DNA from: Macrolepiota albuminosa
Taxonomy: Eukaryota; Basidiomycota; Agaricomycetes; Agaricales; Agaricaceae
Direction: 5' to 3'
Length of the DNA: 64,000 nucleotides
Assembly: GCA_027475525.1 (NCBI GenBank)
Contig: JAMWFC010000010.1
Span: 248,001-312,000 of the forward strand
Positions within the stretch are counted from its first letter, which is position 1. Each line of letters starts with the position of its first letter. The translations under genes and the position numbers were made by a program. Shown here piece after piece: positions 35,081 through 45,619 of this stretch. The notes under the pieces are model-generated. The model was not told where the DNA came from and did no database searches. It saw only the letters and a list, made by a program, of their open reading frames with translations.

Positions 35081-38000
35081 TCACAGCGGATCTCTTGCAG
35101 TTTGGGGGGGAATAAAATCAGGAAGCACCCACCTAAATTTATCAATTGCCATTGAGGCCAATTCTTGCCACATGGCCACCTTTTTGTGGACATATGACTG
35201 GAGACCTCTTTTCTTCACTGACATACCACGCTTTGACCAAATATCTGCCTGGTTGAAGAAATACCGAACTGTCCACTCCATTTCACTCGTGACAAGCTGA
35301 CATTCCTCTGTCCATCTGTTGCGTTGTGCTCTAGCACGTAGATAATGAACACAATTAACTGAAGAGATATGTTCACAAACAGATGTAATGATAACGGAAA
35401 TGTTAACAAGAGGACTCACATTCAGAAATAGTTGCAGATTCATTTTCTGCATCAGAATTAGAGTGCCATATCCAAGATACCTTGATCCTTGATGAACCAG
35501 GAATGTTGGGATCTCGTATAGCTGTGCTTGCATTCAAATCCGCTTTCTGTAGAACTGGATACTTTCTCTGAATGCTGGGGTCCAATCCCAGTCGCAGCAG
35601 AGCACTGCGGCATCGTGCATAGGCACAAGCCTTCACCAGGATTGAGGCCTGGATTCTTTGAAGAGATGCGCAAGCTCGAGTTTTCACATTCTTGCTTGAG
35701 GCAACCCGGACGACGTGAGAATATAGAAATGATTTCTCTGCAATGAATTCCCGAAGAGCTTGCAGGAGCCTTTCAATTTGAATCAAGCGCAGATTGCGCT
35801 CTATCATTGTTAATGGTGAGACATTACCCATGATCATAGATGGGAAGGAGATTTCAAAATCTTCTGGAACAACTACATCCGTTGGTTCAAGGTTATCCAC
35901 CGGCAGTACCAGCGGATCCGCTGGTTGTCCATCTTCCACCATTTCATTGTCGTCAAAGGCTCCAGGAACTTCATCCAGTTCCAGGGGGGCAGTCCGCCTT
36001 CCACCAGCAATGAACCTGCTCCTGTCCTGAGAAGCAGCAAGGACATTGAGTCAAACCCTTAATATTTCTCTTTCTGCCTCGACCTTTTGCCAATCATCAT
36101 TGCTTGCATGCCGATTCAAACGGCAAATCTGGTCCTGAATTGCAATTCTGAGCTTCCAATTAGTGAAATAGTTTGGGCCATCAGCAATACACCTTACTGC
36201 TGCTCCTCAATGTCAAGGGCAAGTTGAATCCAGAAGGAATGAATATCCGTCGCTGCAACATCCGTTGAGTGGTTTCCACTGTCTGCTGCCATTTGGTCTT
36301 CACTTGCACTATTGAAGGTCATTGTACAAGCTTTCAGAGTATCCATTGCTTTATGGTTTCCCTCCTCTCTGAGCCTTTCTGCCTTAGCTATTCCAGCTTC
36401 CCAGCTTGTTAGTAAATCTGTTGATATTCCAATGGATCGCTCGGTGAAATATTGAACGGCTGCATCTCTCATCTCAACAGCAGTCCTGTACTTTCGACAT
36501 AGGAATGGAACCATGTCAAGCAGCTTCTTCCAGTTTGAGTCACACATGTGATCATCAAGGATTTCTGCCCGATGTGCCAAGGTAGCTGTACGGGCCATCT
36601 GTGAGACTTCATTTAGTGTAGACCAGAGACTTTCAATTATCTCCCCAGCCAAATGACCGGCCCCAGGAATGAAGGATGGGGCAAAGCGGAAAAAACAATC
36701 CTCCTTATGCCCATGGACATGAAGAAGTCCTATTGCAAAGTCCACGAGTAGATTATCTGGCAGGACTTCTCCGGCCTCGGCAAGCCGTTCAGAAAATTTG
36801 ACACACCACTGGCATGCTATGTCATATACCAGTAGGAGATGCTGAATCCCATCCATGTTGGTTGTCTTAACTGCCCGTGTGATGGAAAAGTCTGTGTAAA
36901 CCTGGCCTTCACCACAGGTCAAGTTTGTTACACTATTAGGAGCAAAGCAGCCATGCTGTGTACATGCCGTTGCAACAATACCAGTAATGTCGCATGACTT
37001 GTTCATCATCAGGGCCTTTTCAATAGCTTTGAATGTGTTTTCACAGGTGGCTCCCTGGACAGAATGTCGCATGACTTGTTCATCATCAGGGCCTTTTCAA
37101 TAGCTTTGAATGTGTTTTCACAGGTGGCTCCCTGGACAGCTGGAGGTCCAGTGGACGGCCGACAGACAGGATTGAATTGATGAGCGGATGGTGGACAGGT
37201 AGAGTTAAAGAATGTCACTCACCGTTGGCTGTTCCTTTGCGCGCTTGAGATAGTGGGTGAGCTCATCCCTCCTGGCCATCATACCACCGCCTTCTGAATG
37301 CCATACATCATGAGCAGGATTAGAATGTCGGACGTGATCTGCCTTGAAGTTGCCGTCCATCATTAAAGAATGATTGAACTTCCACCGGATGGGATCTTCT
37401 TCCCAGTTGGATGGAAGATTGACTCCTGGTTGGGGACAAGTTGGACAGAATATTGCAAGTTCACCATGGTCCGGCGCCATGGGATGCCTTGATTCATCAT
37501 GGCCGAAGCCTGCCCACTTCAACTTCTTCAGCCACCGCCATGAACGTCCGGCGCCATGGGATGCCTTGATTCATCATGGCCAAAGCCTGCCCACTTCAAC
37601 TTCTTCAGCCACTGCCATGAATGAGAAAGTCGTCGTAGCTCGCGGTAAAGGTTATCCACCTCACCAGAAGATGCAATCGGGGAAGTTATTCTTGCAATTT
37701 TCTGCCAGTACTGGTAGGTGGATGCTTTGCACTCTAGATTCGTCAGATGGAAGTCGTCCAGCCACAGCCGTTGTAAAATATGTTTGTGTCCGATCAAATG
37801 TACTGGGGACCAGCTGCGAGCAGATGGTATCCTCTACCAAGACATCCATCCCAGAACACTCACATGAAATGACAGTGATGTAGTGTACTCCAGTTGTGTG
37901 AACAATCTGTTGTATTGGATTCCCAAAGCAATTATATCTGTCCATACGGAACCCGTTCGTGGCTGGCCGATCTTCTGGAATATCTTCTATTGGCACATTA

Positions 38001-38948
38001 TTTTCTGGGTCCTGTTGCTCTTCCTCTTCCATGATTTGATCAAGGGATCTTCTGGAATATCTTCTATTGGCACATTATTTTCTGGGTCCTGTTGCTCTTC
38101 CTCTTCCATGATTTGATCAAGGCTGGCATCCTGAAGTCTGCTCAGAAAATCTGAAGTCATGGATGGATGCGCTGCCGGATGTCCCGGATCGCTATCCGCT
38201 GATGGAAGTTCAACATCCAGTTGATATTCGAGTCGTAGAAACTCTTGCTCCTGAATGTCCTTTTTCCGCTTGTGGTCCTCAAGAGCCCTGACCCTGACCT
38301 TCCCTTGATGACAGTTTGCATGCAATGAATTGTGTTGGATATAGAAATACCCTCCAGTATCCGACATATTCATTGGTTGGAAATACCTACCATTCCATAC
38401 TTCAGGTCGGTGAAACGGGTTGGAGTCGTGCATGTGGCGGAAACATTCGCGACAGAATATTCTTGACTCAACGCAATCATGGCATCGCCATCATGCAAGG
38501 TAATGGTCAGGACAAGCAAGGCAATCAGTAACGTCATCCATTGATTCATGACCAAGCAATCCATTGAGCAACTGTGGAACATGGTTGATGAAGTCGTTAA
38601 GATAATCTGCCTGTGTCTATGTATGAACTTGAATAATTTGCTCTCAATAATAGCATACATTCAAATCACCTTTACATGCCTTATGGATACGGGCATTGTA
38701 TCATCTACATCATCTACCGTTGGATTATTGTCCAAGTGTGCAAAGTTATCATCATCTGCAAATGCCGCAGGTGGTGCACCAGTTACAATGGGAGCGGGAC
38801 CCAGTGGTAGCCGTTGTGTTATGAGGACTGGCAACCCTCGTGTGTTCTGAGTGAGTCGTGTCCTTTCCTCAGCAAACGGGATGAGGTCCCTTTGTCTGAT
38901 GACTGTTGTTTTTGGTCGCTTGCGTTTCTTTAGAGAGTTCAGGTTCAT
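35081..38948 (-). CDS. KDZ transposase with N-terminal CxC2 cysteine cluster (frame broken by 77-bp duplications)
   Basis: This is the transposase of the KDZ class. Reading the minus strand, a basic N-terminus (SKKRKRPKTTV) is followed by a cysteine cluster with CLPC, CHDC, FCREC and the NPFHRPEVWNGRYFQP stretch near 38.5-38.4 kb. Then come the CxC2 body (YNCFGNPIQQIVHTTGVHYI; CECSGMDVL), CPTCPQPGVNLPSNWEEDP and the catalytic region: LLVYDIACQWCVKFSERL, IGLLHVHGHKEDCFFRFA, FIPGAGHLAGEIIESLWSTL and DDHMCDSNWKKLLDM. The C-terminal helices include ARAQRNRWTEECQLV, and the stop is at 35081. The expected length is about 1,100 residues. Four 77/78-bp duplications (36986, 37469, 37969, 38888) split the frame; without them the domains follow in order. 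One early stop near 36050 may mark a further short intron. The exact start is uncertain. The enzyme class is confident; whether it is active is not known. Confidence 0.9.
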
Positions 38949-39267
38949 GATCAAAATATCTATGGCCCTTTGTCTGATGACTGTTGTTTTTGGTCGCTTG
39001 CGTTTTTTAGAGAGTTCAGGTTCATGATCAAAATATCTATGGCCAGGACCTAGCCATTATACGGGATATCTAATGAGACCGCTCATCGATATCGGCAATA
39101 TGCCCCAATTTGGACGGGCTGGATACCAGCAGACAGCAGACCCTATCCGTCGAAGACAAATGGAATCTGTTTGTCATCAACGGACACTAAACGGAAAATC
39201 TATATTTTATCATGTGATCCTTTGGTTGAGAACTGTGTGGTTGCAGAAAATTATATTGTCTACAAAC

Positions 39268-41953
39268 ATGTCTGCCCTCCTGCAACCACCTGAACCAATA
39301 TTTTCACCAAAGAAAAGACGAGTGGAACCAATATTTACAGCGGAAGAAAGATCTATCTTTGAACCATACAAGGAACTCTACCGCTCCTCAACTACTCCTC
39401 AAGCTCGGACTGCTATCTTGAAGGATAAAATCCTAACGGATATCTTCAACTACTGGGCCACTAAGGGGACAGAGCCAAAGACAGGGGAAGAGTGGGCAGA
39501 GAGAATCAAAGTAGGTACAGCAACTCATTGCAAAGAACTAGACATTATTTGCTTGAATAGAAGGTTGTCCAGTATATCAAGAATTGCTGGCGTACAGCAA
39601 CTCATTGCAAAGAACTAGACATTATTTGCTTGAATAGAAGGTTGTCCAGTATATCAAGAATTGCTGGCGCTCTTATTACCAGCATAAAGATCCAAAGGTG
39701 CTCCTGAAAACTTCACTGCAAGATGTTGTCCGGCAGACAATGGCAAAGGAGATAAACGAGGAGATCCAGAACTTGTTGAGGGGTAAGGATCACAACAAGA
39801 TGTTGTCCGGCAGACAATGGCAAAGGAGATAAACGAGGAGATCCAGAACTTGTTGAGGGGTAAGGATCACAACACCTTGGGATTGGATGCATTTGCACAA
39901 TATAATGTGGCTGTCAAAAATGTTATGCATCAACTCACACCGCAGGAGGAAAGTCGTTTACGGAAGATGGCGGCAGAATGGAGCAAAAAAGGAAATCCGC
40001 CAGAAATTCAGTGCAAGTTGGTACTGAAAGTCGTTTACGGAAGATGGCGGCAGAATGGAGCAAAAAAGGAAATCCGCCAGAAATTCAGTGCAAGTTGGTA
40101 CTCCTTCCGTCCCCCATCCGTCCTCTATTCGTTGTACATCCATCCGCTTGATTCCGCTTTCTAATCGTTGTCTCTCCAGGAAGGCCCGAAAGCATGGTTT
40201 GAAGCGTGTGGACGATGCAGATGTGCTTCGATTTAGAGAGATGGGCATGTTGAGTTGGACTGTTGTTGGTTGGTATGCAGATGAAGGCATGACTATTAGA
40301 ATGTATGTGGTGCCATCATTCTTTAAACAATTTTGACACCAATTATAGTCATGACAATATGTCATACTTGACCCATGCTAACCGACCTACCTTTCAAGAC
40401 TCCTTTCCTGACCTTGTTAGTGACCTCAACAAGAAGATGATGGATTACATGTCTGCTCTTCTTGGTAGAGACATGCCGTCCAACATGCAATCACCCCATG
40501 ATTTGACTCCTCCTATCCTTACATGCCATGACCTCATCCTTGATCTGGATAGGGATGGATTCCCAATATTACCAGCAGATCCAGGACCAAATATATTTCA
40601 AACTCAGGCAGAATTGGAAATGCTTGTCTGGGACTATCTAAATACTCATTACAGTGAATCCTAGTTTTCTCCACCTTTGCTCATCATCTGATCACCCCAT
40701 CAGAAATTGCGTCTGGTTACCGTTATGAATCTGCTCCTTACAAGGCAGTGAGGACCAATGATCAGCAATTCATACATTCAAGGTATCTTCCAGAGGGTCT
40801 GATATTCCAAGATCCTCATAATCTTGGTCGGCCTGAGCTATTGCATCTGCTGAACTTCTGGAGAGACCGTCAAGGACAGTATGGATCCGGTGACACCTTC
40901 CGCTGGACGGTTTATCTCAACCATCACAAGCAGCCAGTAGCTGCCAAGTATGGCACCCGAGCTGATCGTGAAAAAAATGCGGCAGCAGCAGCAGCACGTA
41001 AGGCTACACGCAAAAATGGAGGGAAAAATCGGAAACAGAGGCCAACATCATCAGCGGTAGTCAATGGCAACAGTAGGACCATTGCTAATGATGGAGCCGC
41101 TGATGGCAGATCCACTTTAGTCACCAGATCTGTGGTAGTCGATAGCAACAGTAGGACCATTGCTAATGATGGAGCCGCTGATGGCGGATCCGCTTTAGTT
41201 ACCGGATCTGCAGCCAACTTGGAGTGGCAACTGGGGCCTACACTTCCCCTGTCACCTAGCATACCACACCCACCACTGCCTGACTTACAGGAGGAACCTC
41301 CTGTCTTGCGCTCACCGCACACTCCCCAGCCTCAGCGCCACAACAGATCCACGGTTCACAATGAATCCCGACCAAATGTATCAGCTTCCGCTCACGACGA
41401 GTCCGCTCTCGATGAATCCGTTCATGATGGATGTGTTGATGATACAGCAGTGGTAGATGCCACTACCATCCACCTCTTACAACAAAGAGGATGGAGCCAT
41501 CCAGACCCTCCAATAATGGCCCTAGTGATGGTTCCCCTAGATATAGAGTGTCAAGAAGGATGCGAGGATGGAGCCATCCAGACCCTCCATTAATGGCCCT
41601 AGTGATGGTTCCCCTAGATATAGAGTGTCAAGAAGGGTGCTCGACATTCTTCAAGATGAGGACAATGACCAATTTGAAGGTGAGGGAAGGCCGGCATTAC
41701 AAAACCAAAAGAAGCGCAAGGCATTGCCTAACCAATTGTCAACAAATTCCAAGCGACCCTGCAAGTCTCAAGCACAAATGCTACAGGAAGATGCAGCTCA
41801 ATACATTGATATGTCTACACCAGCCAAAAGGAGTAGCAGCCGCACTAAGGTCATTTGCTACAGGAAGATGCAGCTCAATACATTGATATGTCTACACCAG
41901 CCAAAAGGAGTAGCAGCCGCACTAAGGTCATTCGACCAGTCCGCTGTCATTGA
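39268..41953 (+). CDS. KDZ-element gene C: unknown basic/low-complexity protein, divergent from the transposase
   Basis: The family is not recognised. The start is the ATG at 39268, reading MSALLQPPEPIFSPKKRR. Helical sequence follows (FTAEERSIFEPYKELYRS; KVVQYIKNCWRSYYQHKDP; VVRQTMAKEINEEIQNLL), then VLRFREMGMLSWTVVGWYAD, and later YLPEGLIFQDPHNLGRPELL and GDTFRWTVYL. The C-terminal third is low complexity: Ala/Lys/Arg-rich (AAAAAARKATRKNGGKNRK), a 26-residue repeat (SRTIANDGAADG twice) and Pro/Asp-rich sequence, ending VIRPVRCH and a stop at 41953. Introns are visible (about 39511-39569 before duplication, 40655-40704). Five 77-bp duplications shift the frame. It shares a promoter region with the transposase and so is probably expressed with it. 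A nuclear, DNA- or chromatin-associated role is only a guess from composition. Confidence 0.6.
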
Positions 41954-42235
41954 TGTGGGGAAGGGGGGAATGTTATATTACATTTTTGTAAACTATAAGG
42001 TTACAAAAATGTACGAATGTCTGTCATAGCAAAAAAAAAAATATGTAATCGTCCATCTTCACTTCTCTTCTGTTGCCTTCCGTCTCTCAGTAAGCCGACT
42101 GGATGATCGGGTCCGTTGCATTGGCGGCCGACTACTTCGGGAGTTGCTGCGAGCCCGTCCCCTTGGGCCAGGGAGAGGGTCCTCAGCAGGGACTGGCAGA
42201 GGGACGGAAGATGGTTGAGGGGGTGATGGAGATGT

Positions 42236-44037
42236 TCATGCGGGAGACGTCCCTGAGAATGTTTGTTGAAGCAGGGACAGAGCGACGGTGAGAGCGGATA
42301 AGTTAGCGGCATGATGGGATTGGTTAGTGGCGAGGGCAGAGGTGTCACCAGTGGGAACGGATATGTCAGCAGTGGCAGGGGATTGGTCAGCGATGGGGTC
42401 AGGAGTGGTTTCTTCCTCTTCAACGATGGGTCCAAGTCCACTGTGCCCTGTTGGATGCACTGCCACATCATCCTGAGCTGACAGACTGGAGGGACGGGTA
42501 GAGATGTGAAGTTGATTCTGCAAAGTGTCAACCACACCCCAAATATTGCCTGAGCTGACAGACTGGAGGGACGGGTAGAGATGTGAAGTTGATTCTGCAA
42601 AGTGTCAACCACACCCCAAATATTGTGGATCTGCTCTTCCGTCTGACGGATCCATCCAGCGTGGTCTTCAAGTGTCTCACCCGCAAGAGAAACATTTGTT
42701 TGCAGGGTTTCTATGTGGCCACCGAGCGTGTCAACCTGAGTCTGGTAGCGACGGAAGAAGTCCTCAATACGTGGTAACCAGCTCGCCTCAGCCATGACAA
42801 ACCCGTCCCGCACCTGCTCCCCAACATTCTGCAATGCTTCCTGGAACCCATTCTCCATCCTGTCCAAACGGCTCTCCACCCCTGCCATTACACCAGCCAC
42901 AATGTCCTCACTGTGACTAGACTCCATTGCCTGCTCCTTGCCCTTTCCCTTGACTGGAAGAGGGTCCGCTGGACGGTTGGAGGTCGACGGTTGGGATGGA
43001 CGGACGGACGGTTTTGACGGTCCTGCAATTGGACTGGTTAGTTCATCTGCTAACTATTGGTTAGCTATTTGAGCAGGAAAAGAGTTTCATACCATCATCA
43101 CTCTCAATAATCATCACTGACTTCTTTCTCAGTGGTTTTTTCCCCTTTCCCTTGTTGCTGGGCTTGACGGTTTTCTTGACAATTGTCAGGCTGCATGTTC
43201 ATTTGCGAATGAGCCGGCAGAGATCGCATGCAGTGCTGCCCTTTGTCCTGACACACTGTAGCCGCTTACTTGTGCAATATTGGCAAGGGGGGTTGATGTG
43301 CTGACCCTCGCGACGAGGTGCTGTCCTCAGATACCTGCCCAACAGCATCCCTCCAGTAATTTCCCCCTTTGGTATCCTGCCCTCTTGTTCTTCCTCTTCC
43401 TCTTCCTCTTCATCCTCGTCCTCATCCTCGTCCTCCTGCTCCTTCTGTCAACGATAGGTACCAGGAGGAGGTTGACCAATATAGGTCACCCGTTTTGGCT
43501 TCTTGGGATTTGGCGACGGACCAGACAAATCTCCTGCCGCTGGAGGACTCGGTCGTTTTCTCTTCTTTGGAATCGGTGACGGACCAGACGAATCTTCTGC
43601 TGCCGGCCTATGACCTATCCGGTCTTCTCGTGCTGGTGCCGTCAACGGACCGGCCTCGGTTGACGGATCAGGTTGTTCTTTGCCCCCACTTGGTTCTTTC
43701 CCCCTTCCGCTCCTCTGGGTCCATTTCTTCGCAGCATCCTTCAACTGCCTGGTCATATCCTCGTCAGAAAGCTTGCTCTGGAGTAGCGGGATAACTTCGT
43801 TGATGAAACTTCTCCTGGCATCAAGGAGGAGTTTCTTGTCATCCTTGACGTCCCTAACCTTGAACCACATGTCAATCTACAGGACGACTATTAGTGCATG
43901 TCTATTAGGCAGGAGTGCTTGTATCTTACCAGGTCCTTCTGCTGTGCTTTGAGTTGTCGCAGGTCTCCTCTGAGAGCAAGGTATAATACTCGAACATCCA
44001 CGTCAACGACCCGTTGGTGGAGTTCTTCGTTAGACAT
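42236..44037 (-). pseudogene. KDZ-element gene D: Zn2Cys6-like cluster plus coiled coil, two internal TGA stops
   Basis: From the ATG at 44037, exon 1 (44037-43930) joins exon 2 at 43876 through a 53-nt GT-AG intron. A helical, Lys-rich region (DARRSFINEVIPLLQSKLSD) and a PKKRKRPSPP-type basic tract follow, then an Asp/Glu run. Six cysteines next match the fungal binuclear zinc cluster spacing C-x2-C-x6-C-x8-C-x2-C-x7-C (CQYCTSKRLQC then CDLC). In-frame TGA codons at 43448-43450 and 43199-43201 interrupt it, the second inside the cluster. After an intron near 43025-43095 comes a coiled coil (MAGVESRLDRMENGFQEAL; IETLQTNVSLAGETLEDH) and a Ser/Thr/Ala-rich tail. One 77-bp duplication lies at 42472. 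It would resemble a DNA-binding regulator with a dimerisation helix. The zinc cluster is inferred from spacing only. Confidence 0.6.
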
Positions 44038-44099
44038 GGCGGATGGAGGATTAAAGAAACGGACGAGAACTTTACACGAAGCAAGTTCTGAAAATAGAT

Positions 44100-45260
44100 A
44101 TCATGTGACCCTGTTTAAATTACAAAAGAAGTTTGATTTATTGCTTGACAAAATCTTACTTTGTTTATCTTACAGTTTAGTAAATAACAATTAGCTAAGC
44201 AGGTCAAAAATTGCAAACGTCTTAATGTTTATTGCACTAAGCAGGAGTCAAACCCACCTACTGCAACACACAATGAACACCAATGGATAATATTCCACTA
44301 GACCATCAATGCTTACTGTACACTGCTATAGTCTAAATAGATATCATGTCACTCTGTTTAAATTAGGACCTTACTTTGTTTATTATACTGTGTAGTAAAT
44401 AACAATTAGCTAAGCAGGTCAAAAATTGCAAACGTTTTAATGTTTATTGCACCAAGCAGGAGTTGAACCCACCTACTGCAACACACAATGAAGACCAATA
44501 GATAATATTCCACTAGATTATCATTGCACCAAGCAGGAGTTGAACCCACCTACTGCAACACACAATGAAGACCAATAGATAATATTCCACTAGATTATCG
44601 ATGGTTACTGTACACTGCTATAGTCTAAATAGTAGATATCATGTCACTCTGTTTAAATTAGGACCTTACTTTGTTCATTATACTGTGTAGTAAATAACAA
44701 TTAGCTAAGCAGGTCAAAAATTGCAAACGTTTTAATGTTTATTGCACCAAGCAGGAGTTGAACCCACCTACTGCAACACACAATGAAGACCAATAGATAA
44801 TATTCCACTAGATTATCAATGGTTACTGTACACTGCTATAGTCTAAATAGATATCATGTCACTATGTTTAAATTAGGACCTTACGTTGTTTATCATACTG
44901 TGTAGTAAATAACAATTAGCTAAGCAGGTCAAAAATTGCAAACGTTTTAATGTTTATTGCACCAAGCAGGAGTTGAACCCACCTACTGCAACACACAATG
45001 AAGACCAATAGATAATATTCCACTAGATTATCGATGGTTACTGTACACTGCTATAGTCTAAATAGATATCATGTCACTATGTTTAAATTAGGACCTTACA
45101 TTGTTTATCATACTGTGTAGTAAATAACAATTAGCTAAGCAGGTCAAAAATTCTAAACAGTTTGACGTAAATGCACTAGTAGGAATCGAACTCGTCTACT
45201 GCAAGACATAATAAAGACCAATAGATAATATTCCACTAGACCACCAATGCTTGCTGTACA
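44100..45260. repeat. 215-bp tandem array inside the right end of the KDZ element
   Basis: The word TAAATAACAATTAGCTAAGC starts at 44181, 44396, 44691, 44906 and 45121. The spacing is 215 bp except where a 77-bp duplication at 44446 and a 3-bp insertion lengthen it to 295. Each unit has, on the minus strand, an A-box-like CTAGTGGAATATT and a B-box-like GGGTTCAACTCC. More diverged units continue to about 45.5 kb. Confidence 0.85.
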
Positions 45261-45619
45261 TTGCTATGATGTAAATAAACATCAGTCTAATATTCTGTGT
45301 GTGGTCAAAAATTTGTGAGTTCGATGTCAATGCACTAGGGGGAGTCAAACCCACCTATTGCAAGATACAAGGGATACCAATTGGAAATATTCCACTACAC
45401 CACAGACGCTTCATGTATAATGCTATGGTGTAAATCAATATCAGTCTAATATTCCACTACAAACCATGGTTTTCCTCTTTCCTGTATACTTCTATAGTGT
45501 AAATAAATATCAGTCTAATATTGTCAATTCAATACAGATGCACCAGTTGCAGTAAAATCTCTATCTGTTCAAATTCTGTATGGGTCCATTTGTGCACTAC
45601 ATGAACACCATCCTGAGTT

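Noticed and set aside
40985..41220. A sixteenth 77-bp duplication in gene C
   Set aside because: The two copies are 78 bp apart, diverged and in frame (26 residues, SRTIANDGAADG), so this is a true coding repeat.
44100..45260. CRISPR-like array
   Set aside because: Units are 215 bp, continuous and tandem with no short repeats separated by unique spacers, and the host is a eukaryote.
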